NCBI RefSeq assembly: GCF_001419745.1
Contig: NZ_LIRJ01000053.1
Span: forward strand, 1-35,054
Length of the DNA: 35,054 nt
Origin: Streptomyces silaceus
GTDB taxonomy: Bacteria; Actinomycetota; Actinomycetes; Streptomycetales; Streptomycetaceae
Direction of reading: 5' to 3'
The translations under genes were made by a program, and so were the position numbers. The stretch's first letter is position 1. Every line of letters starts with the position of its first letter. Below the pieces are notes generated by a model. It saw only the letters and a list, made by a program, of their open reading frames with translations, was not told the origin of the DNA and searched no databases. This document shows positions 16,790-24,048 of the stretch, in pieces.

Positions 16790-17959
16790 ATGAGCGGATC
16801 CATCGGCGGACCCACGAGCGGGGATCCGTCCCTGCTGAGACGTCTGAACGCGGCGGCCGCCCTGCGCGTGCTGCGCGAGCGCGACGAGACCACCGTGCCC
16901 GAGCTGGCCGCGCTGATCGGCGTCTCGCGGCCCACGGCCCAGGACCTGACCTCGCAACTCCTGCGCGAGGGACGGCTCGTGGAGCTGACGCCGGGCAGTG
17001 GAAGCGTGGGCAGGCCGGCCCGCAGATTCCGCTTCCGCGCGGAGGCGGGCCATGTCCTCGGCGTCGACATCGGCGCCCACAAGGTGCTGGTGCTCGCCGC
17101 CGACCTGCTCGGCCGCCCGGTCGCCGCGCACCGCGTCGCCGTCACGCCCGACCTGCCCGCCCGCGAGCGGCTCGACGCCGTGCGCACGGCGATCGCCGGG
17201 TGCCTGGCCGGGCCGGAGGCCGCCGGCGTCCGGCCGCTCGCCACCGGGGTCGGCACCAGCGGCATGGTCGACCCCGAGGGGCGCGTCGCGGTCAGCGACT
17301 CGCTGCCCGAGTGGACCGGCCTCGACCTGGCCCGCGAGCTCTCCGACGCGGCGCACGGCCCCGTGGTCGTCGGCAACGACATCCAGCTGGCCACCCTCGC
17401 CGAGTGCACCGGCGGCGTCAGCGTCGACGTGCGCGACTGCGTCTACCTCTACGTCGGAAACCGCCTCGGCATCGGTCTGTGGCTGCGCGGCGAACTCCAC
17501 CGCGGCCACCACTCGGCCGCCGGTGAAATGGTCGCCGGGGACGGCTGGGAACTCTCCTACCAGCGGCTTCTCGACTGGTTCGCCGGTCACCAGGGCGCCG
17601 AGCGGCCCACCCGGGAGAACGCCGCGCGCGCCGTCGTCACCGCCGCGGCCGCGGGCGACGGCGGCGCCCGCTACACCCTGCGCGCCTTCGCCGAGTGCCT
17701 GGCCGACAGCCTCACCCGCCACGTCGCCGTGCTCGATCCACGGGCGGTCGTGCTCGGCGGCGGCATCTCCCGCGCGGGCGCCCTGCTCAGCGAGCCGTTC
17801 GCCCGGCGCCTCGCCGAGCGCTGCCCGCACGCGCCCGAGGTGCGCACCTCCGCGCTCGGCGAGGAATCGACCGCAATCGGGGCAGCCCGTCTCGCACTGG
17901 ACCTCCTGGAACAGAGGGAACACTCCGCCCGCGCCGCGCAGAAAAGTCCAACCCCTTAG
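16790..17959 (+). CDS. ROK-family transcriptional regulator lacking the usual zinc motif
   Basis: 389 residues. Winged-helix DNA-binding domain about 14-75 (TVPELAALIGVSRPTAQDL), then a ROK domain from about 83 (VLGVDIGAHKVLVLAAD; GVGTSGMVDPEG; VVVGNDIQLATLAE; VVLGGGISRAG near 319). The region after GHHSAAGEM (about 238-246), where ROK proteins normally carry a CxCGxxGCxE zinc motif, instead reads VAGDGWELSYQ, so the zinc site is missing. This argues for a regulator rather than a sugar kinase, possibly with altered ligand binding. AAGGGGGAGG precedes the ATG. It lies first in the operon direction of the sugar permeases and divergent to the DUF6067 gene, so it probably represses both in the absence of an inducing sugar. 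Confidence 0.9.
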   Translation: MSGSIGGPTSGDPSLLRRLNAAAALRVLRERDETTVPELAALIGVSRPTAQDLTSQLLREGRLVELTPGSGSVGRPARRFRFRAEAGHVLGVDIGAHKVLVLAADLLGRPVAAHRVAVTPDLPARERLDAVRTAIAGCLAGPEAAGVRPLATGVGTSGMVDPEGRVAVSDSLPEWTGLDLARELSDAAHGPVVVGNDIQLATLAECTGGVSVDVRDCVYLYVGNRLGIGLWLRGELHRGHHSAAGEMVAGDGWELSYQRLLDWFAGHQGAERPTRENAARAVVTAAAAGDGGARYTLRAFAECLADSLTRHVAVLDPRAVVLGGGISRAGALLSEPFARRLAERCPHAPEVRTSALGEESTAIGAARLALDLLEQREHSARAAQKSPTP

Positions 17960-17972
17960 GACTCGCAGGTGG

Positions 17973-18001
17973 TTGACGGGGGCCGACGGCCCTTCCATGA
18001 T
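17973..18001 (+). promoter_or_regulatory. Promoter of the ABC transporter genes
   Basis: TTGACG (17973-17978), 17-nt spacer, CATGAT (17996-18001): a good housekeeping-type promoter after the ROK gene stop, 108 nt before the permease GTG. Confidence 0.55.
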
Positions 18002-18011
18002 GTGGCTCACT

Positions 18012-18022
18012 TTCGGCAAGTT
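18012..18022 (+). promoter_or_regulatory. Candidate operator half-site downstream of the permease promoter
   Basis: TTCGGCAAGTT matches 9 of 11 positions of the left half of the site at 16719-16735 and would lie just after the predicted transcription start. It could be a repressor site shared by the locus; the match is short. Confidence 0.3.
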
Positions 18023-18108
18023 GGCTTCTAAATTCGGCCCCAGGGCCGCCGGGAAGCCCGCTGCCGGTGTGCCCCCATTCCGTCGTGCCGCCTGGCCAGG
18101 GAGAACGA

Positions 18109-19128
18109 GTGACATCCCCTGCAACGCGACGCAGGCCCCAGGCCGCGTCACCGCCCGCGTCCGTGAAGAAGTCGTCGTCGAAGTCCCCCGAGGGCAAACC
18201 CGCTGCGGAGCTGCGCATGCGCGCGCCGCTGCGGGCCCGGCTGCGCAACAACTGGGTGATGCTCGCGCTCATGGCGCCGGGCGTGCTGTTCTTCATCGGG
18301 TTCTTCTACGTCCCGATGCTCGGCAACGTCATCGCCTTCCAGGACTACCAGCCCTTCATCGGCTTCAAGGACAGCCCGCTCGTCGGCCTCGCCAACTTCC
18401 AGGAGCTGTTCGCCGATCCGGCGTTCTGGGAGGCGATCCGCAACACGCTGGCCTTCGCCGCCCTCCAGCTGATCTTCTTCTTCCCCGCGCCGCTGGCCCT
18501 CGCGCTGCTGATCAACAGCCTGATCAGCCCGCGCGTCAAGAAGTTCGTGCAGAGCGTCGTCTATCTGCCGCACTTCATCTCCTGGGTCCTCGTCGTCGCG
18601 CTCTTCCAGCAGGTCCTCGGCGGCGCGGGCCTGTTCAGCAACTACCTGCGCGACCACGGCATGTCACCGCTGGAGGTGATGAGCGACCCCAGCACCTTCC
18701 CGCTGCTGATCACGGGCCAGGTGATCTGGAAGGACATCGGCTGGGGGATGATCATCTATCTGGCGGCGCTCGCCAACGTCGACCAGAGCCTGTACGAGTC
18801 GGCGGCCGTCGACGGCGCCGGACGCCGGCGCCGCATGTGGCACGTCACGCTGCCCGCCGTGCGCGGCGTCACGATCATGCTGCTCGTGCTCCGCCTCGGC
18901 GATGTGCTCTCCGTCGGCTTCGAGCAGTTCCTGCTCCAGCGCGACGCGGTCGGGGCACGCGCGGCGGAGGTCCTCGACACCTACATCTATTACCACGGCG
19001 TCGTCTACGGCGACTGGGGCGTCGGCGCCGCGGCCGGCCTGGTCAAGGGAGTCGTCGGGGCCTTGATGATCTGGGGCGCCAACAAGGTCGCCCACGCCTT
19101 CGGAGAGCACGGGGTGTACAGCAAATGA
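18109..19128 (+). CDS. CUT1 sugar ABC transporter permease (LplB-like)
   Basis: 339 residues from GTG 18109 (GGGAG ribosome site 18099-18103). After a basic cytoplasmic N-terminus of about 45 residues come six predicted membrane segments, beginning WVMLALMAPGVLFFIGFFYV and ending near the C-terminus. The EAA loop that docks the ATPase is visible from about 229 (YESAAVDGAG, then WHVTLPAV). The family pairs with an LplC-type permease and an LplA-type binding protein to import oligosaccharides. The next permease overlaps by 4 nt (ATGA), so the two subunits are translationally coupled. No ATPase gene is present in the locus; in Streptomyces the shared MsiK ATPase commonly serves such systems. Confidence 0.93.
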   Translation: MTSPATRRRPQAASPPASVKKSSSKSPEGKPAAELRMRAPLRARLRNNWVMLALMAPGVLFFIGFFYVPMLGNVIAFQDYQPFIGFKDSPLVGLANFQELFADPAFWEAIRNTLAFAALQLIFFFPAPLALALLINSLISPRVKKFVQSVVYLPHFISWVLVVALFQQVLGGAGLFSNYLRDHGMSPLEVMSDPSTFPLLITGQVIWKDIGWGMIIYLAALANVDQSLYESAAVDGAGRRRRMWHVTLPAVRGVTIMLLVLRLGDVLSVGFEQFLLQRDAVGARAAEVLDTYIYYHGVVYGDWGVGAAAGLVKGVVGALMIWGANKVAHAFGEHGVYSK

Positions 19129-20054
19129 GCAGCTTCGGATTCCCCCTGCGCGCCAAGAGGGAGCGGATACGCGAGGAGCGGCCCGTCTGGGAGGAGCCGC
19201 CGACGAAGATCGGCTCCGCCGCGAAGGCCGTCGTCATCACCGTCATCTGCGCCGTGATGATCCTGCCGTTCCTGACGGTCCTCTCCACGAGCCTCGCCTC
19301 CCGCGAGGAGATCACCGAGTCCGGCGGCTTCGTCCTCTTCCCCACGGACCCGACCCTGGAGGCGTACCGCACGATCCTCTCCGGCGGCATCGTCTCCCGC
19401 GCGGTGATCGTGAGCGTCCTGATCACCTTCGTCGGCACGGCCCTCTCGCTCCTGACGACGATCGCCCTCGCCTACGCCCTGAGCAAGCGGGACGTCCCCG
19501 GCAGCAAGCCGGTCCTCCTGATGGTCCTGTTCACGCTGCTGTTCGCGCCGGGCATGGTCCCGATGTACGTGGTCGTCAAGGAACTCGGACTCCTCGACTC
19601 CTACTGGTCGTTGATCCTGCCGGTCCTCATCAACGCGTTCAACCTCGTCGTCCTGCGCGCGTTCTTCATGAACATCCCCGACGAGCTCTACCAGGCGGCC
19701 CGCATCGACGGCGCGGGCGACTGGCGGATCCTGACCCGCATCGTGCTGCCGCTCTCCAAGGGGGTCGTCGCCGTGGTCGGCCTGTTCTACGCGGTGACGT
19801 ACTGGAACGCCTTCTTCAACGCGATGCTCTACCTCAACGACTCCGGCAAGTGGCCCATCCAGCTGGTCCTGCGCACCTACGTCGTCCAGAACAAGTCCAT
19901 GACGGCGGATCAGCTGGGCATCGCCAACATGCCGCCGCAGCAGTCCCTGTCCATGGCCGTGGTCATGCTCGCGCTGCTGCCGATCCTGGCGCTCTTCCCC
20001 TTCCTGCAGAAGTACTTCACCAAGGGCGTGCTCACCGGCGCCATCAAGGGCTGA
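19125..20054 (+). CDS. CUT1 sugar ABC transporter permease (LplC-like)
   Basis: 309 residues with six predicted membrane segments, the first at about 34-52 (AVVITVICAVMILPFLTVLS). The EAA loop is YQAARIDGAG from about 189, followed by LTRIVLPLSKG. C-terminal FPFLQKYFTKGVLTGAIKG is the hallmark ending of CarB/LplC-type permeases. The ATG overlaps the stop of the first permease (ATGA). Together they form the membrane channel for the adjacent binding protein. Substrate unknown. Confidence 0.94.
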   Translation: MSSFGFPLRAKRERIREERPVWEEPPTKIGSAAKAVVITVICAVMILPFLTVLSTSLASREEITESGGFVLFPTDPTLEAYRTILSGGIVSRAVIVSVLITFVGTALSLLTTIALAYALSKRDVPGSKPVLLMVLFTLLFAPGMVPMYVVVKELGLLDSYWSLILPVLINAFNLVVLRAFFMNIPDELYQAARIDGAGDWRILTRIVLPLSKGVVAVVGLFYAVTYWNAFFNAMLYLNDSGKWPIQLVLRTYVVQNKSMTADQLGIANMPPQQSLSMAVVMLALLPILALFPFLQKYFTKGVLTGAIKG

Positions 20055-20122
20055 GCCCTTCCCCTCCTTCCCACGCGCAGCCCCCGCCTCTTCCCTGCCG
20101 ACCCGACCCGCGGAGATTCCCC

Positions 20123-21763
20123 ATGCCTGGCATGTCCCGACGCACGTTCCTGAGCCTGTCCACCGCCGTCGCCGCGGGCGCGGCCGCCACCTCCCTGACG
20201 GGCTGCGGCTCGTCCGCCACGAAGACGGGCGAGGCGGCGTCCGCGAAGGTGAAGCTGCCTTCCTACGTGCCCTTCGGCAAGGTCAAGCCGGACCTCGCGC
20301 CGAACGCGAAGGGCCTGTCGGCCGGCTTCCTCTCCTACCCCGAGGAACTGGTCCGCAGCGTCGCCAGGACACCCGGCGACGGCTCGAAGATCACCATGCT
20401 CACGGAGATCTGGACCCAGCCGCCGACCCCCAAGGACTCCAACGCGTACTGGAAGAAGCTCGACAAGGAACTCGGCGTCGAGCTGACCGCGATCCTCGGC
20501 ACCGACCCCGGCTACGAGGAGAAGTTCTCCGCGACGGTCGCGGGCGGCGACCTGCCCGACCTGCTGTGGATCCCGCCCAACCAGGGCATCCAGCACATCG
20601 CCGAACTGCTCGAGGCCAAGTGCGCGGACATCACCGAGTATGTGTCGGGCGACGCGGTGAAGAAGTACCCGAACCTCGCCGCGATGACCCCCGCCCACTG
20701 GAAGACCGCGGTCGTCAACGGCAAGATCTGGGGCGCGCCCGTGCCCTACCCGGCGCTCGGCCAGGTCTACGGCGGCAACCCGAACGTGTGGGAGAAGGCG
20801 GACGGCATCCAGTCCTCCGGCCCCGAGGAGTTCCTGGACAAGTGCAAGGAGGTCACCGGCGGCAAGACCTGGGCCCTCGAACCGATCTACGTGAACGCGG
20901 CCAGTGTGCTCAGCCAGTGTTTCGGCGCCCCCAACAAGTGGCGCCGCAACAAGGACGGTTCGCTCACCTGGTTCCAGGACACCGACGAGTATGAGGCGGC
21001 CCTCGACTTCGTCATCAAGCTGAAGAAGGCCGGCGTCTTCTACCCGGGCAACCCCAAGATGGCCGACGCGTACATCAAGATGGCCCAGGGCGCGATCGGC
21101 GCGTGCGTCTTCGCCAACCCCTTCAACGCCCGCAAGGACACCCGCGTGCAGGATCCCGGCCTCGCCGCCGAGATCCTGATCCCCTTCGGCGCGGGCGGCC
21201 GCAAGCCCAACCACCACTACCACCTGGGCACCATCGGCTACACCGCAATCAAGAAGGGCGACGAGAAGCGGGTGCGCATGCTGCTGCGCGTCCTCGACTA
21301 CCTGGCGGCGCCGTTCGGCAGCAAGGAGCGCGAGTTCCTGGAGTACGGCACCGAGGGCGAGGACTTCACGTACGACAAGAACGGCTTCCCGAGCCGCACC
21401 AAGCAGGGCAAGCAGCAGGTCGAGGGCCTCTACAGCGGCCTGATGACGTCGACGACCTCGCCGTTCTCGATCATCGCCTCCAGCTTCCCGGGCACCGACC
21501 GCGTCCAGGACGTCAAGGACGTGTACGCCGCCGAGCAGAAGCTCCTCGCGACCGCCGTGCGCAACCCGACGGTCGGCCACTACTCGGACGCGTACACCCA
21601 GCACTATGGGCGCATGTCCACCGAGGCGACCGACCTGGTCAACGACATCGTCAGCGGGCGCAAGAAGCTGAGCGAGTGGAAGCCGTTCTGGGCCGAGTGG
21701 AAGAACAAGGGCCTGGAGCAGATGGCCCGCGAGTTCCAGAAGTCCATCGAGCAGAGCTCCTGA
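20123..21763 (+). CDS. Extracellular sugar-binding lipoprotein (LplA-like, Tat signal)
   Basis: 546 residues. Twin-arginine signal SRRTFLSLS (R6, R7) with hydrophobic region and lipobox LTGC (C28), so it is folded in the cytoplasm, exported by Tat and lipid-anchored. The mature part is a large type of family-1 solute-binding protein (TEIWTQPPTP near 95, DLPDLLWIPPNQG, NGKIWGAPVPYPALG). Such long binding proteins of the LplA/YtcQ type typically bind oligosaccharides from plant or microbial polymers. GGAG at 20112-20115 supports the start. It is the third transport gene; it ends next to an exact 17-bp tandem repeat and faces the APC permease gene with 40 nt between the stops. Confidence 0.93.
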   Translation: MPGMSRRTFLSLSTAVAAGAAATSLTGCGSSATKTGEAASAKVKLPSYVPFGKVKPDLAPNAKGLSAGFLSYPEELVRSVARTPGDGSKITMLTEIWTQPPTPKDSNAYWKKLDKELGVELTAILGTDPGYEEKFSATVAGGDLPDLLWIPPNQGIQHIAELLEAKCADITEYVSGDAVKKYPNLAAMTPAHWKTAVVNGKIWGAPVPYPALGQVYGGNPNVWEKADGIQSSGPEEFLDKCKEVTGGKTWALEPIYVNAASVLSQCFGAPNKWRRNKDGSLTWFQDTDEYEAALDFVIKLKKAGVFYPGNPKMADAYIKMAQGAIGACVFANPFNARKDTRVQDPGLAAEILIPFGAGGRKPNHHYHLGTIGYTAIKKGDEKRVRMLLRVLDYLAAPFGSKEREFLEYGTEGEDFTYDKNGFPSRTKQGKQQVEGLYSGLMTSTTSPFSIIASSFPGTDRVQDVKDVYAAEQKLLATAVRNPTVGHYSDAYTQHYGRMSTEATDLVNDIVSGRKKLSEWKPFWAEWKNKGLEQMAREFQKSIEQSS

Positions 21764-21769
21764 GGCCCG

Positions 21770-21803
21770 TCACGCAGCGCCGCGCCTCACGCAGCGCCGC
21801 GCC
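21770..21803. repeat. Exact 17-bp tandem duplication between convergent genes
   Basis: TCACGCAGCGCCGCGCC occurs at 21770-21786 and again at 21787-21803, and the first four bases repeat once more at the APC permease stop (21804). It fills most of the 40-bp gap between convergent stops, where no clear terminator hairpin is present. Confidence 0.85.
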
Positions 21804-23249
21804 TCACCCGGTGGTGTCGCGCGGCGCGTCGGCCGTCTCCGCCTTCGCCAGTTCCGACTTCCGGTAGGAGTACCCGAAGTAGACGACGAGGCCGATCACG
21901 AACCACACGGCGAACCGCACCCAGGTCTGCCACTCCAGGAACGTGATCAGCCAGATGGAGAAGATCACCCCGAGCGCCGGGACCACCGGCATGCCGGGGC
22001 AGCGGAAGGTGCGCGGCAGACCGGGCTGCTTGTAGCGCAGCACGATCACCGCGACGCACACCACGACGAACGCCAGCAGGATCCCGATGTTGGTGAGTTC
22101 GGCCGCCTCGCCGATCGGCAGGAACCCGGCGATGGCGGCCGAGGCGAACCCGACGATCCACGTCACGCGCGTCGGCACGTGCCGCGTCTCGTGCGTCTTG
22201 GCGAACCACTTGGGCAGCAGCCCGTCGCGGCTCATCGAGAACCACACGCGCGTGACGCCCAGCATGAAGGTGAACATCACGGTGAGGATGCCGATGATCG
22301 CGCCGACGGCGATGACGTCGGCGAGCCCGCCGAGCCCCACGGACTTGAACGCGCTGGAGAATCCGCTCTCCGGGTCGATGTCCGTGTAGCTCTGCATGCC
22401 GGTGAGCACCAGGCACGCCAGGACGTACAGCACCATCGAGATCGCCAGCGAGTAGAGGATCGCCTTCGGCATGTGGCGCTGGGCGTCCTTGGACTCCTCG
22501 GCGGCGGTGCTCATGGCGTCGTATCCGAAGACCGCGAAGAAGACGGTCGCCGCGCCCGTGAACGCGCCGCTCACGCCGAACGGGAAGAACGGCTCGTAGT
22601 TGCCGGTATTGATGTGGAAGAACCCGACGCCGATGACGACCAGCACGACGAGGACCTTCAGGACCACCACGACCATCTCGAAGCGCGCCGCGTTCTTGAT
22701 GCCGAGGGTCAGCAGATACGCGATGAGCAGGCACAGCAGCGCCGCGAACAGGTCGACCCTGTGCCCGTCGCCCGTGCCGGGCGCCCCCAGCATCCACGTG
22801 GGCAGTTCGGCGCCCATGTCGTTGAGGAGGAAGTTGAAGTAGCCGGAGATGCCGATCGCGACCACCGCGACGATCGCCGTGTACTCCAGGAGCAGGTCCC
22901 AGCCGATGAACCAGCCGGCCAGCTCACCGAGCACCACATATCCGTAGGTGTAAGCGGACCCCGCCTTCGGGATCATGCCCGCGAACTCGGCGTACGAGAA
23001 CGCCGCCGCCGCGCTCGCGACACCCGCGATGAGGAACGAGATCAGGACCGCGGGCCCCGCCTTCTCGTTCGCGACGGTCCCCGCGAGCGTGAAGATGCCG
23101 GCGCCGATGATGCCGCCGACACCGATCGCGGTGAGCTGCCAGAGCCCGAGCGACCGGGCGAGTCCGCCGCCCGCCCCCGCCTCGCTCTCCTCGATGCGCT
23201 CGATGGGCTTGCGGCGCAGTACGCCCTGTCCCCTCCGGAGTCCCGCCAT
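21804..23249 (-). CDS. APC-family (CAT/YfnA-type) amino acid permease
   Basis: 481 residues with about 12 membrane helices. The first helix contains the substrate-binding GVGGIIGAGIFTLAG signature of the APC superfamily. Later segments include AFSYAEFAGMIPKAGSAYTY and FFAVFGYDAMSTAAEESKD, which are characteristic of the cationic amino acid transporter (CAT) subgroup. It should import an amino acid with protons; the specific substrate cannot be read from sequence. ATG 23249 is preferred over the upstream in-frame ATG 23294 because a GGTGGAG ribosome site lies directly before it and the cytoplasmic N-terminus starts as in relatives. It is followed upstream on the same strand by the stress protein gene. 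Confidence 0.92.
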   Translation of the reverse strand: MAGLRRGQGVLRRKPIERIEESEAGAGGGLARSLGLWQLTAIGVGGIIGAGIFTLAGTVANEKAGPAVLISFLIAGVASAAAAFSYAEFAGMIPKAGSAYTYGYVVLGELAGWFIGWDLLLEYTAIVAVVAIGISGYFNFLLNDMGAELPTWMLGAPGTGDGHRVDLFAALLCLLIAYLLTLGIKNAARFEMVVVVLKVLVVLVVIGVGFFHINTGNYEPFFPFGVSGAFTGAATVFFAVFGYDAMSTAAEESKDAQRHMPKAILYSLAISMVLYVLACLVLTGMQSYTDIDPESGFSSAFKSVGLGGLADVIAVGAIIGILTVMFTFMLGVTRVWFSMSRDGLLPKWFAKTHETRHVPTRVTWIVGFASAAIAGFLPIGEAAELTNIGILLAFVVVCVAVIVLRYKQPGLPRTFRCPGMPVVPALGVIFSIWLITFLEWQTWVRFAVWFVIGLVVYFGYSYRKSELAKAETADAPRDTTG

Positions 23250-23411
23250 GAGCTCCACCTCTTCGCAGACGCCAGTCGGCCGATGGCGGATCATGATGGC
23301 CCAGCGGCGCCCCTGACGGAAGACGCCACACCCCTTGTGCGCGGCGCCGTGTCGGGTGCACCCGACTGCCTCAGCGGCGCGGGCCCCGAGTGGTCGAGGG
23401 CTGCGCGGTGG

Positions 23412-23873
23412 TCAGGGGACCACGGTGACCGGCCAGCGGCCCGCCTTCACCAGGCGCACGGCCACCGAGCCGACGATGCGGTGACCCGCCTGCTCGGAGG
23501 CGCCGACGACCACGGCGTCGGCCTTCAGCTCGTCGGCGGCGGTGACGAGACCGTTGTAGGGGTCGCCGCGGAAGGTGTGGAACTCCCACCGGACATCGAA
23601 TATGTCCTTCACCCGCTCGGCCGCGTCCCGGATCTCCGCGATCAGCCCCTCGGCGATCTCGTCGGTGGTCTCGGCGACCGGGGCGCCGAGCGCGGCGCCC
23701 GCGGCCATCACCGGCTGGATGTAGACGACGGCGAGCAGGGCCCGCTGCCGCCGGGCCAGGCCTCCGGCATATGCCGCGGCCCGCAGCGACGAATCGGAGC
23801 CGTCGACTCCGACCACGATCACCTTGGGTCCGTCGGTACCACGTTCGAACTGCTGGGACTGATGTTCACTCAC
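23412..23873 (-). CDS. Universal stress protein (UspA family)
   Basis: 153 residues from GTG 23873. Single USP domain: VIVVGVDGSDSSLRAAAYA at about 18-36, then a helical middle and ADAVVVGASEQAGHRIVGSV near 119-138 followed by RWPVTVVP. The nucleotide-loop pattern G-x2-G-x9-G is only loosely kept (VGASEQAGHRIVGS), so ATP binding is uncertain. The GTG is chosen because similarity starts there; no Shine-Dalgarno sequence is present, but TAGCCT lies 7 nt upstream, consistent with a leaderless message. A longer in-frame ATG at 24005 would add a non-homologous Arg/His-rich stretch. Confidence 0.9.
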   Translation of the reverse strand: MSEHQSQQFERGTDGPKVIVVGVDGSDSSLRAAAYAGGLARRQRALLAVVYIQPVMAAGAALGAPVAETTDEIAEGLIAEIRDAAERVKDIFDVRWEFHTFRGDPYNGLVTAADELKADAVVVGASEQAGHRIVGSVAVRLVKAGRWPVTVVP

Positions 23874-23880
23874 GCCGCAG

Positions 23881-23886
23881 AGGCTA
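23881..23886 (-). promoter_or_regulatory. -10-like TAGCCT, possible leaderless start of the usp gene
   Basis: On the minus strand TAGCCT ends 7 nt before GTG 23873, with no ribosome binding site between. No good -35 was found. Confidence 0.4.
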
Positions 23887-24036
23887 GCGGAATGCGGTCT
23901 CTCCGTTGTGGGCAGGCGTGCCGGTCCCCTTCCGTGGTGCGCGGGCGCTCCGCACGGCGCGTGGAGTCTCCGCGCAGGGTGCCCACCCGCGAGGCCCGCG
24001 CCCACGTCTCGACGGGCGCGACGGCACAGGTCTTCC

Positions 24037-24042
24037 TAGAGT
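24037..24042 (+). promoter_or_regulatory. -10-like TAGAGT, possible leaderless start of lysX
   Basis: TAGAGT followed by 6 nt (CGACCC) and then the ATG at 24049, with no Shine-Dalgarno sequence. Confidence 0.4.
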
Positions 24043-24048
24043 CGACCC

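Noticed and set aside
13751..18151. A 1466-residue reading of the DUF6067 gene running through the ROK gene
   Set aside because: The upstream 480 or so residues are antisense to the ROK gene. The family similarity and ribosome site start at ATG 16693.
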